Source: Daedaleopsis sinensis (taxonomy: Eukaryota; Basidiomycota; Agaricomycetes; Polyporales; Polyporaceae). From it: a DNA stretch of 64,000 nucleotides. A program made the position numbers and the translations under genes. The stretch is from NCBI GenBank assembly GCA_033807695.1, contig CM066300.1:248001-312000 (forward strand). Reading direction: 5' to 3'. Below the pieces are notes generated by a model, which was not told where the DNA came from, searched no databases, and worked only from the letters and a program-made list of their open reading frames with translations. Positions 1 through 11,200 of the stretch are shown here, piece after piece. The first letter of the stretch is position 1. Every line of letters begins with the position of its first letter.

Positions 1-1187
1 GAAACGGACGCCATGGCACGACCTTGTGAGGAGTCACAGATGCTCTCGCGGGACTTCAGTGAGCTGGCATTCGAGAGAGCTATTCAGTAACAAGTTACTA
101 ACTTGTCATGATGTGTGACAGACGTACACCATTTCAGGACGTTCTCCGAATACGGCATGGACAGTATAGCGAGAACACATTTTGTCGACCAGAGTGCCGG
201 CGAGAATGTGATCGTCGGCCTCATAAAATCCGACCTCCTGCGCATTCAGTGATTTTGGCATGACCGTCGTTTGACCTCTGCCTTCATCGTTGACTTCAAC
301 AAAGCCATATTTCTGAAAGGCCCGAGTTAGGCGATATATTTTTTGATAGATGTGGGTATGATAGATGTGGGACAGACCAGATACACGTCAAACGTTCGCT
401 TATTCCAGATCTTCCATGGGTAACGTTTATTCATGAAGCTGGCAAGCTCGTCGTAATCGCTCCACTGCTCTTTGCGAGACATCACTGCCGCGGTATTGGA
501 GCTTCCCGTTCTGACACGAGGGTCTTTTGGCAGAATGGGTGGCGTGACCATAACGGGCTCCACCAGGATGAGCATGCGCAGAGGCAGGGTTTCCCTGGTG
601 CAAGCGATGGTCCTGCCCAGTAGTAGCACCACAGATGAGATCGTATAGACTGCGCGAGAACACGGTTGTACTCACCAGGCGGATGTGCTCGCAGAATGTC
701 CTATAGCGATCAACCGATGACCACTGACGAAGTCAGAGCGGGCAAAGTATGCCAGCATTTCACCGTACTCCTGAATCGCTGTACCATGTTCAACAAGGTA
801 CGCAGATAAAGTCGACGATACGCACAGATAGGCTTCCTGTTCTGCAGCAAAAGCTTGTTCATTTGCGCTGAGTCCCCATGATTCTGAGCATCAAGTGCCC
901 AAGCCTCTCGGATACGCCATGTCGGTGCCAAGACGACTGACGGCGAGCAGAGCTCAAACAGTTTCAGGAGCACTGGCTCCCATAGCTCCTTGTCTGAATG
1001 AAACGTCAACAATCACCATGCAGGGCCAGCAGGAAACCGACTTACGACCGCTGCTACAGTGCGCGAGCACTAAAGTCACACCGTCGCTGACACTGGCAGT
1101 CGATAGGTCATCAGCCGGTGGTCTGTAGCACTTTGCGGCTATAGATAGACCATCGGGGAGACTGAAAGTGTGGCTGCTGCAGAGCAT
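1..1187 (-). CDS. alpha/beta hydrolase, Lpx1-like (3' end beyond window)
   Basis: Likely serine hydrolase of the alpha/beta fold, resembling the fungal family that includes the peroxisomal lipase Lpx1; the substrate is unknown. Exons read on the minus strand are 1187-1049, 993-826, 778-676, 612-378 and 312 downward, with GT-AG junctions that keep phase. In order they give a first strand ending in LAHCSS, a WALDAQNHGDS segment typical of the family, a nucleophile elbow GHSAS (Ser), a LILVEPVM strand and an RYPWKIW segment. The visible last part (TVHAVFGERPEM) should lead to the catalytic His, which lies past base 1. Splicing below about base 150 is unresolved. The ATG at 1187 was chosen because the conserved domain starts just after it; an upstream start is possible. 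Confidence 0.72.
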
Positions 1188-1429
1188 AGTGAATGTAGGA
1201 GAGCAAACTGTGCACGGGCGAGCAAGGGCGTCGCTGCTTCGGCGGGTTGTGCGACAGAAACATCCGACAGGAGTTATAGTGCTCTCACCATAGTGGGGTG
1301 GCTGGGGTCCCGGTCCGGCTCGCCAGAACCGACGTGCGCTCAGCAGTCTTCTTGCCCTCGCCGCTATCTCTTCCCAGCACTGTGAGTATGTAGAAGAACG
1401 ATATTTCAAGGACATACCCGACATACGGA

Positions 1430-3266
1430 GATGCTGACCTATTTGAGAAATGACTGCAGGTCATTTTCGGTACAAATCACAGTATCAGCCTCAGGAAACC
1501 GCGCGCAGGCTTCCGGTAGGCACATTCCTGGACTGACGGAAAGTTAGCGAGGCGTAAGATCACATCATGACACAGAGAAGACCGGGTTTCTCTCGGCATG
1601 ACAAACTACATAGTGACAACATGTGAGCGCGAAATGATAGCTGACCGACGCAAGGGGCACTGGCCAAAGGCAAACTATCCGGTGTTGTTCGCTCCATGAT
1701 GATGGTGGGAGATTTGATAGGGGCGCTTCGATGAACCAGGTTCATCGTTTCGGTAATTTCGGACTCGACACCGCTAGCGGTGTCGTCGGCCACATCGGAT
1801 GCCTTGATATCGATGATGACCGCATGTCAGTGGTCACTCAGAACGTCTAATGTCCCCATCGAGACTCACGGTAATGAAAGCCGGGATGGTGAGAGCACTA
1901 CAGAGCCCATGTGTTACAGCTTTGTTTCGACTCAGAGTAGCCTAAAAACTCACGTATTCAGAAAGGCTGCATTGAAACAAATCAGCGAGCTTTTCGGTTC
2001 AAATTGGTGGAGTCTCACTGGCAATGACCGCATATATCGCAAGGGAGTCTAACGCGATCTGCGTCCTGCAGATCTTCAACTCAGCGCTGTTTGCTAATGA
2101 GTATGCAGGATTCAACTCACCCTCGGAAAGCCGTCCTGCTTGTGCGTAAGAATATCACAAACACAACTGAGAGGATCAAGTCGGTTACTGTCACTAGACA
2201 GAACAGTGCCGAATACATCCACTGTCGAACAGGTCATCGAGAGAAGAAAAATGCAGGCTACCATGAAACGTGCGAGATATGGAGCGAAATCAAAGAATGT
2301 CCTGCTACTGATTCTGTGAGTAGAATGTGAGTGAGTTTTGTTGAGTACTAACTAGCCTTACCGATCATGAATCCTACCGAGGGCGTCAGACGAGATCGTT
2401 TGAGACATGGAAGCACAGACTGACCTAACTCGACCACAATCAAGGCTCCCTGATCAGCTGTAAGAGCACGGCACCAATCTCAAAGTCAGAGTCTGATACG
2501 TGTATACGCACGATTACGAATACGACCATCCTATACCGAGGGTTGACTATGAGAGATATGAGTTAATGGTACTTCTCCGACGTCCGTCTATTGTATTATT
2601 CGCTCACCTAAGTATATGCGTCGCGTATAGAAACTTAAGGTTTGATGTCAGGGAAATACCGTCTGCGAGTACTAGAACAAACCTTGTGCGCACCTTTGTG
2701 CACAAATGACGACAGCTCCGTGCTAGCAGTCAGATCGTTTTTCTGGGGTACCATGTGCTTTGACTAGCTTACAGTCGATATTGACATCACCTTTCATGCC
2801 ATAAGGCCCATTGAGCGTCATCGTTGCGAGTCATAAAAGCCTGAGGAGACCTACTTGGATCGACCTGAACGGGTAAATCGTATGAGTTTGGTAGAGCAAA
2901 GGACAGTGCATATAGGCATGAATGACTTACCATTTGCCGAGTAGCAGTTTCAGTGGATCGAAGAAATTGTTGACCAAGTAATGATAGCTGACATCATGAT
3001 GTGAGCTTGAAAACAACGATATGACGATGATCGGATAATGTGTATGAGGCTGACCGTGTGAAATGTATCCGCAACCGCTGCAAGAGAGCGAATTTGACTC
3101 GATCTCTGGCTTGCAGCCTGATTAGTACGAACGGGGACTCACAACATCACAAGGACCTATGGAAGTGATCAAAGGTGCGTCAATAGAACACAGAGTCTTG
3201 GGTACCAGTGCTACCTAGTGACTCGTACAACAACTGCTCTAAAATGACATTGAACGTAAGTCGTTC
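1430..3266. other. unresolved region, possibly exons of an unrecognised minus-strand gene
   Basis: No long open frame. On the minus strand there are short open pieces bounded by plausible splice sites, for example around 2950-2920 (ending FFDPLKLLLGKW before GTAAGT), around 2800-2750 (TLNGPYGMKGDVN) and around 1793-1560. I could not join them into one gene or recognise a family. It may be a decayed or highly interrupted gene. Confidence 0.2.
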
Positions 3267-4457
3267 CTAATGCCGTTCAATCCACTCATTGACCGTGCTC
3301 GCCAGGACATCCGAGTTCTTCTCCAAGAACATCATATGCCCGTTCCCGCGAATGCCCACATCAGGCAGGGAAACATGCTCAACAGGCACGCCCGCCTGCT
3401 GCAAGTACCGCACCGTGCACCAGTCGTACGTCGCATGGTAGCTCGCCTCGCTCGTGACCACCACCGTCGGTACCCGCTGCAGGTTCTTCAGCTTCCGCAC
3501 GGGGCTCGCGCCTCCCTCCGCCTGCAAGATGCAGTCCGCGACGCCCGCGCTCGCGTTCCCCGGGATGAGCGCCTTCACGAGGTCGCGCGCCGGGTCGCGC
3601 ACGGGCGGGTCGTACGTGAGCGGCGCGTCCGTGGGGCCGTACGCGCGCGCAGGCACCGTTGTGAATATCACCTCGTGGAAGGGCGGGCCCAGCGGCTCGA
3701 GCGCGACGATCGCGCGCACGCGCTCCGGGCGCGCGTCCGCGAGCAGCCACGGCATCGCCCCGCCCTGGCTATGCGCGATGAGCACGGCTGGGGCGCGGAG
3801 GCGGTCAAGGAGCTGCGCCCCAGCGGCCTGCACGCTGGACTGCTGCGCGAGCTCGGAGCTCAGGGAGGGGACCGTCGAGGCGTAGTACGCGTCGAAGTAC
3901 GGGTCGCCGCGCAGCCCGGACCCGGGCCACTGCGTGTGCTTCTCCGCCTGGGGCCAGATGCGGAAGCGTTCGGGCGCGGTGAAACGCTGCTCGACGTCCT
4001 CGACGGAGAAGGAGGTCGTCGTGTTGGCGAGTGCGGGGGTGAGCGCGGAGCGGCCGCGGTCGGTCTGGTCGATGATGTAGAGCTGGTAGCCCTCGGCGAG
4101 GAAGAAGGAGGCCCAGCCCGGGCTGCCGTCGGGCTTGTTCAGCCAGTTCTGCAGGAGATCTGCTGGTCAGGCTCGATGGCATTGGGTGTCGACAAACGAC
4201 GAGCGACTCGCGGAGCGCCTGCTTACCGTGCCCGTCTGCCCTAGGCCGTGGATGAGGACAAGTGGCTGTTCTTTTTTCGCGCCGCCGACGGGGGTGAGCT
4301 CCTCGACATAGAGCTGCTCGACCCGGATGTGGTTGCCGGTGCCGTCGTCGACGTACTGCCCGCCGGTATAGAAGTACTTGCGCGTGTAGGGCGTGTCTGC
4401 TCGAGCGAGCGCCGCCCCAGCCAGTGAGAGGCAGCAAAGTAGTAGTGTGGGTCGCAT
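3267..4457 (-). CDS. secreted alpha/beta hydrolase
   Basis: Predicted extracellular serine esterase or lipase-like hydrolase of 370 residues. Two exons, 4457-4227 and 4148-3267, are separated by a 78 nt GT-AG intron that joins GQTGT to NWLNKPDG in phase. The N-terminus is a signal peptide (leucine-rich core, AlaLeuAlaArg near residue 20). An early [11 protein letters not shown] strand/oxyanion region is followed by an [10 protein letters not shown] segment, the nucleophile elbow AHSQGG with Ser at about 204, and a C-terminal GNGHMM with the likely catalytic His at about 348. The layout matches a fungal secreted hydrolase family of about 350-400 residues whose substrates are mostly unknown. 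No neighbour suggests a pathway. Long antisense frames over this GC-rich gene are shadows. Confidence 0.88.
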
Positions 4458-5068
4458 TGCTGGGGTGGACGAGCTGCACGCTGCGGAGAGCCAGCGGATT
4501 CATCTCAGAGGCGATTGCGGGGTATTTCTACTCGGATGTCCATCGCCTGACTTCATACCGACCAGAGCCCGGCGCGCTCACATCAGGCGCACCGTTGTCG
4601 GTCGCAGTCTAAAGCGGTTCTTTGTCTTCGACATATTGCTTCGAATACGAGACTTGCACGTCAGGTGCTCTTTTCGAGAGCTCGGTAGCCCGCTGCTTTC
4701 CCACTGGCCCGCCACGCTCCGTCTAATATGCCGCTCCACGGAGAGCCGCCTAATTAAAGTCTTGGTCAGTTTTGCAGCCCTCCCTCACACTGATCATCCG
4801 ATCGTCGAACGTGCTCGCTCGCGGATGAACGGAAGGGCGCCGGTGGGAGGAGCAATAGAAGGCGAGAGGTCGTAAAGCTAGATTTGGTGAGCTATCCTTA
4901 GTATCCTGATGATCTCTCATCTCGTAGCGTCCCAGTCCGACTAGAGCTCCAGAGTCAGGGAATGTCGCCGTACTAGCTCTGAACTGCTAGCTAACCACAC
5001 CCGGGCTCTATCTCATAGACAGCTGGCGGCTGTATACAGTTTACGTATCCCAACCGCACTGTGCGCAT

Positions 5069-5290
5069 AGATGGTGGTGAAAATCACCCCGGAATATAAC
5101 CCACGGTGCGGGTGAGAAAGCAGGCATCCCGGGTGATTTAGCCCCGGTGTCCGGGCGTCTGAAAGGGGTGAAAAAAGACTGAGAAATGACCGAATTCACC
5201 CCCACCTAAACACACGATTATGGTACTCATACGTTGCAGTAGGGGGCAAATTCACCCACGTTCCGGGTGATATTGATTATAGCAGGCTTC
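5069..5290. repeat. TCACCC/GGGTGA-rich degenerate palindromic repeat
   Basis: The motif GGTGAAAATCACCCC at the left end is itself nearly palindromic. Related GGGTGA, TCACCC and TAACCCACG strings recur through the segment and again at 6027-6116 and 7497-7545. There is no coding potential. It may be an old non-autonomous DNA transposon, but no target duplication could be recognised. Confidence 0.45.
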
Positions 5291-6116
5291 CCATTATGCC
5301 CTGGTTTGAAATCGCGCACACCGTATAGCAATGGATAGCATAATGATTCATTCAGATACATGTACATGCGTAGATACATATTTCAAGAAGTGAGCGCGGG
5401 CAGGGCTACATACCGCGGCCGTGCAGTAGCACTGCCCAGCTTGAAGCCCCGGACCAGCCGCAGCGGGGGAATGTTAGACCTCTGTATGCTTATGTTCCCT
5501 ACCGTTTGCTGCTTGCTGTCGTCGCGCATTCAGCCGGTTGTGGTGCCACAAAGGGCGGCCTCCGAGTCGCATGTTGGCTGGCTCATGTTAGCAGATCTAC
5601 ACATATGACAGTACACCCCAGACATACCTGTAGGCCTCCACTGTACACCCAGCACCCTCGGATCCAGGAACCAGTCATCAGCCACCATCCCAGCTGTGTT
5701 GTCGCCCTAGGAGGCCAGTGACAGATCCAAGGGTGTCAGGCAGCCAGAAGTCACCAGTGCGCCAGACCTAGATCCAAGATCAGATGAGACCGGAGTGCCT
5801 GAGAGTCGGTGACCAGCTTTCAGGATGGAGCAGGATAGTACTTTGGTAGGCCAGCAGTTGAGTGAGAGGACAGCTGAGGATGGATGGAGCTCGAGACGAC
5901 AGAAAAGTTTGAAGTCGAACACTCATCGATCTCGAAAGCGCCGACTTAGGGCAGGCATCACCTGCTATATCGGGCAATACGTTAAGCGCCAGTTTCCGCC
6001 ATTTGCTGATGTCAAATGCAGGTATCAAAATCACCCCCAATCCTGATGAAACCGAGGGAGTTATTATTGCCTCGCAATCACCCCTTGCCAGGAATCACCC
6101 GGAACGGGGGTTAATT

Positions 6117-7495
6117 CCCAGTGAGAAACCGCTCGATCTACATATATCTACATATTTCTACATCTATCTGCAGTTATTCTGTCGTGTAGATAGATGCAGA
6201 TACCTCTAGATATACGTAGATAACTCTATGTCCTGTAGATACATGGAAATTGTATCTACAGTTATCTAATGTGATCTAAATCTATCTAGCGCGATCTACA
6301 ACTACCTAGAGTCATCTAAATCTATCTGCGCATCCAGATGTACTGTAGAAAAATCCCCCGCACACAGGCGCAGTAGATATATGCGACATTGATCTGGGTC
6401 TATCTGCATTGATCTGTGTGAATCTAAGTACATGTATCTGGAGTTATCTAAGGTACCGGGACGACTGCCTCGCACCCGGCCCCTGCCCAATGCTCCCCGC
6501 GCCCGTCCCCGGGACCCCGACCTGACCCCGACACTTCCCGCTACACCCCACCGGCTTGTACAGTGGTGCCAAGGCCGACCGCCCGAGTTTGAGTCGCCTG
6601 GAGGACCACGCACCCGGATAGTCGCGCTTCCACAGCAGGCCCCCACCGCCGCCGCCTCCCTACTCTGCCCAGTGCCCACGGATCCCGAAATTCCTGAGTT
6701 GATTTGACACACCTGTTCATGCTCAACGAGCTGCCGCCCTGTTGAGCAAACGCATATAGCAGTCCACGAGCGGGCAGGTAGAAACTGAGGAGGAGAGGTG
6801 TTGCAGTGAGTATATGCGGGAGAAATGTTGAATGTATGCGCTGTAAACGCACCTATAAGATTTGTAATCACACTCGTATGGGCCTTAGAGAGTATTAGAA
6901 TATGAGAGAGTGCGGGACACCGGCATAGGACTCGCCTTATATGATAAGCGGAGGGACGATGGTGGTGGGAGGAGGAAGAGTGTGGTGAGCGAAAGGCACG
7001 AATGGATCGCGGTATTTGTACGAATTTCTGAGCACGTGAGTGCGTGCTAGTGCTCGATTTCTGGAGCGAGAGTGTTCTAGGAGTATTGTCGTCGAGCTAG
7101 TAAACAGAAGACTAAGTGCCACAGCACCATTGCGTTCGACAGTTTCGAAGGGAGCGAAACGATGTTACGTCAGCGAGCGAAGGTGCGAGTCGCAACGCAT
7201 GCGTGCAGGTCGAAACGTACTTACGTTACGTTGCGATCGATAGTCTTACGATTGTACGAGCCGAAACGAACGAGACGAGCGTAACGTTACACTGCTTGAC
7301 TTTCGCCAAAGGCTGGCAGCGACGATCGAAGCGGACGACGAAGCGGTCGAAAGTCGTTGACGCCAGAAAGTCGTTACATTTAGATAGCTTTGAAAAGACG
7401 CGGTAGAAACGTTAGATAGATTAGATCACGGTAGATACATGTAGATAGACTTAGATAACTTTAGATATACCTAGATAGAAGGGTTTCTGACTGGG
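6117..7495. mobile_element. non-autonomous TIR DNA transposon with 7 bp target duplication
   Basis: The left end starts CCCAGTGAGAAACC (6117-6130). The right end, read on the minus strand from 7495, starts CCCAGTCAGAAACC, so the first 14 bases match with one difference. Both ends are directly flanked by GTTAATT (6110-6116 and 7496-7502), a 7 bp target-site duplication. Inside both ends are arrays of TAGATA/ATCTA units (about 6130-6450 and 7403-7480), which look like transposase-binding subterminal repeats. There is no transposase frame, so it must be mobilised in trans. The superfamily is uncertain: a 7 bp duplication is not diagnostic, and the CCC start with a TTAA-containing target recalls piggyBac, whose duplication is normally TTAA only. 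Confidence 0.72.
6130..6450. repeat. subterminal ATCTA/TAGATA array of the TIR element
   Basis: Dense, roughly 10-12 bp spaced copies of ATCTA in both orientations (for example ATCTACAT, TAGATACAT, ATCTATCT). A shorter array of the same unit lies inverted at 7403-7480 next to the opposite end. Such arrays are usual binding sites for the mobilising transposase. Confidence 0.65.
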
Positions 7496-8292
7496 GTTAA
7501 TTCCGGATATCAACCCGGCCGGGGGTGAAAATAACCCACGTTTATCCTTACAGTGAACCATTGCATGCCCCTGCAGTAGCTTATGATCGTCTCTAGATTC
7601 ACAGTCTCCCAAACCCACCTAGACTCGGTCAGGTACCGGTGCACAGTGCAGAGTCCTCGTTGAAAACCCACGCGCACATCGAACCACCGCACCCAGCAAG
7701 GCCTAGGCCTTCAAAGCAAGCTGTTACTCGTGTGGCTACACCTACACGACTGTATGATATATGACAAAGGTATCGACAACACGCGTACAGTCCGCTCATG
7801 TACTGGTACTAGTACTGGTAACAGTGAGTACGAACACTAGTCCGGAAGCATGCCTGTCCGAACTGCGCTGCTGCTCGTCAAAAGAGGTGAAGGTTTCTGC
7901 GTGGATGAGTGAGTTGAGGTGAGGATGCGAGGTATGTATATGAAGTCTTGTCTGTACGTGTGTGTGTAAGTATATATATATGTGTGTTATGCTACCGGGC
8001 AGTATACGTAGTGCGTGATGCGTGATGCGTAGTGCGTAGTGCTAGAGTGGAGAGCAGCGAGAGAACGATACACAGAATGTGAGATGGGACAGGAAACGGG
8101 ACGGTGATTGTCAGGATGCACTATCATACAGAGACTCAGAACACGGCGGAAGGTGGGAGGAATCGGATCAGATATGCACATTGCACGATGCACAGCGGGA
8201 GACGACGAGCGAGCGGGAGAGCGAGAGCGAGAGCGAAAGCGACGACGGAGGTAGAAAGCGGGAGGGGACGAGGGATGTACCCAACGGACCCA

Positions 8293-11200
8293 CTACTGCG
8301 CCCCAGGCCCAGCATTCGGCGCCGCCAACGACAACGACGACGACGACGACGACGACAGCGCCACCCCCGCCATCCCCTCCAGCTCCCCCGCGGCCACTGC
8401 CGCATGCACGAACGGCGCGCCGTCCGCCGTCCGCTGCCGGCGCTTCAAGCTCGGCCGCTTCGTGAGCAGCACGCCCCCGTCGAGGCCCTCCATCGGGAGC
8501 GCCGTCGGGCTCGCGCTCCTTTTCGAGCGCGGCGACACCGACGCCGACGCCGACGGGTCCGCGACGACGCCCTCGATGATCGTGTTCCCCGCGGTCGCGA
8601 CGAACTCGGGCACGCTCCGCTTGCGCGCGACCTCGCGCTCCGACCCTCTCTCGCTCCGGCTCGTGCCACTGCCGTCCGAGCCCACGCTCAAAGTCCGGGC
8701 GACGGTGGACGTTGAGTGCTTGACCGCGTCGGTATCGGCATCGGCATCGTTATCGCGGGGCGCCCCCGCCGCGCGTCTGCTCCGCCTCGAACTCGAAGAC
8801 GAAGACGACCCCTTGCGCGCCCTCCGCTCTCCTCCCTCCTCTCCCTTCTCTCCCTTCTCTCCCGCCCCAACACCAACACCGCCCCCACACCGCCGGTTCT
8901 CCTCATCGACGAGCCAGAGAGCGCCCTCGATGATCGCGCGGTGCACGAACACGTACTGCCTTAGGCTCTGGCACAGGCTCATCCGCTGCTCGCGCATGTC
9001 CTCGACGACGCGCCGGATCGGCTCCGCGTACGTCGACAGCAGCGGCGGCGACGCGTCGTCGTGCAGCCGCCGCGGCTCGCGCAAGCCCGACGGCTGGTCC
9101 TTGCCGCCTCCATCGCTGTCAGTGTCTGTGTCCGTGGCCATGCCCGTGGTCTTGGACGCCGAACGCCGGGTCTTCGCGGGGACGGCCGGGGCAGACGAAG
9201 ACGAAGAGACAGCGCTGGATGCAAGCGGGCGTGCACACGAGGGGCCGTGCGCGGCGGGGATACCCGCTGCCCCAGGGGCCTCGGACGACGTGCACACCTC
9301 GGACCTCCACGTATTCAGCCGGTGCTGCGACGTGAGCTCGGGCTCGGGCGCGGGCTGCACGACGTTCGACGGGAGCGACACGGTGCGCGCGCGCGCATCC
9401 GTCAGCGGGAGGGGCACAGCGGCGCTCGGGGGCGACGAGCTCGCCATGGACAGCCGCGCGGTCTTGCCCACCATGAAGCTCGTCGCGCTCTCCGCGTGGC
9501 TCGTCGGCGGGCTCGCGGACGAGCGCGTGCGCGTGCGTGTGCGCGTGCGGGGCGAGCTGGACCGCGCCGCGCACGACTCCGACTCGGCGCTGCTGCACGA
9601 GTGCCCGCCGGACCGCGCGAGGCGGAACTCCGCGCCCTGGAGGTCGAGCCGGGGCGTCGTCGGCCACGCGCCCGCCGTCGCGCCCTTGCCCTTGACTTCC
9701 GCGACGAGCTCCGGGGACGGCTGCAGGGGGCCTAGGGGCATGGGTGGGGGAAGCGTCGCGCGGAGGGGCGCTGGGGCGGCGTCTTCGCGCGCTGGATCGA
9801 CGTCCATCATGTCCGCCTCCGCGAAGCCCGCGACAGGGACGTGGACCTCGCGGTGCCCGACCGGAACCGCGACCGTGAGAGCCGGGACGTCGCTCGTCTG
9901 CGCGGGAACGCTCGCACTCGAATCCACGTCCATCGGCTCGGGCGTCTGGCTCACCACGCTCATGCTGCGACTGTTGCTGTTGCTCCTGCTAGCGGTGCTT
10001 GAGAGAATTTGCCCGAACTCCGACGCGGCCTGCGCCTGCGCCGTCTCCTTCATCTTCCCCTCCCTCCTCTTGCGCATCTCCCTCCGCACGCCATCGAGCA
10101 CCGCGTCGACGGCGATGAACCCGCCCGTGCGCCCGACGCCCGCCGAGCAGTGCAGCAGCACCGGGGCGTTCTCCAGCGCGACGCGCGCAACCCCAGTGAT
10201 CGCGTCCACTTCGTCCGACGTCGAAGGGAGGGTGCTTCCGCTGACAGCCTGCCCGGGCTGCCCGACGGGGGACCGAGGCACAGGCGTGCGATAGAGCGGC
10301 CCCTCGCCCCACGGCTTCTGGCCGGACGCGCGTGCCTGATCGACGGTGTTCTCGACCTGCCGCATGAGCTCGAGCACGCCCCGGGGGTCGCTGGGGACGT
10401 TCAGGTCCGGCCACTCGAGGTACTGGAACTGTGTGACGACGCGCGGGGGCGCGAGCGGGTACGCGGTGTGCGTCAGCTCGAACACGCGCTTGATTGTGGC
10501 CGGGTCCTCTTCGGCGTCAGCGTCCCTACCCGTGCCTTTCGGCTTCGGCCTGAGCTTCGGTTTGGGCTGGGGGACGTGGGAGGCGAAGAAGTTTCCGCCC
10601 GTCTCGCTCTCCTGGCGCTGTCGCTCGCGCTCGGGCGTGTCGTTGGTTTCGAGCAGACGCAGGCGGAGGGGCCCGTAGGAGCCCTCTGCCCAGTACTTGC
10701 CGCATTTCACGGTCGACCCTTCGATCTCGCGCGTGAGCATGACGATGACGTGGACGTTCTGCTCCCAGCATAGCCTAGACGAGCGTGTCAGCCAACAGAT
10801 CGAAGAGGGGCGACTGTGTACTCACGTCCAGAAGTCGGTGAACGTCGTGGGTAGCGGTCCCTGAGTCGCGATGTACCGCTTCGTGGTGCCGAGTGGTTGG
10901 ACATAGCTCGCGTTCATGTAATCGTCGTCGTCCGGTTTCGCTTTCCGCAACCGTACTCGCGCGTGCTCGAACGGCCAGATATTGCGATACCTGACGAGAG
11001 TTGTCAGAGAATGTAGCACGAGTGCTTGTCATCAAACGTACCTGTTCTTCGCACCCTTTTCCAGTCCAGCCGTGATGCTGTAGGGAAACGGAGGCATCGC
11101 ATCCACTGCGCGGACATCCACCTTGTCATCGTCCCCGACCCGTTTGCTCTCAAGGTGGGGGCTCGATCCGACAACGCCAAGCGAGCCGCGTATCCCGTGG

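Larger units (their letters stand above)
4458..8292. other. gene-poor repeat region
   Basis: No supportable gene. Contents are: unremarkable sequence (4458-5068); a TCACCC/GGGTGA-rich repeat (5069-5290); unassigned sequence (5291-6026); the flank of the TIR element (6027-6116); the TIR element itself (6117-7495); its right flank (7496-7545); and unassigned sequence with a short TA/TG microsatellite near 7970-7990. The two flanks of the TIR element share the TCACCC-rich character of 5069-5290, so the element seems to have landed in an older repeat. Confidence 0.5.

Noticed and set aside
3270..4244. 324-codon plus-strand open frame
   Set aside because: Antisense to the secreted hydrolase; Arg/Ala-rich composition and no domain.
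8462..10294. 610-codon plus-strand open frame
   Set aside because: It lies wholly antisense to the phosphatase exon with its WPD, signature and Q-loop motifs. Long antisense frames are expected in such GC-rich exons.
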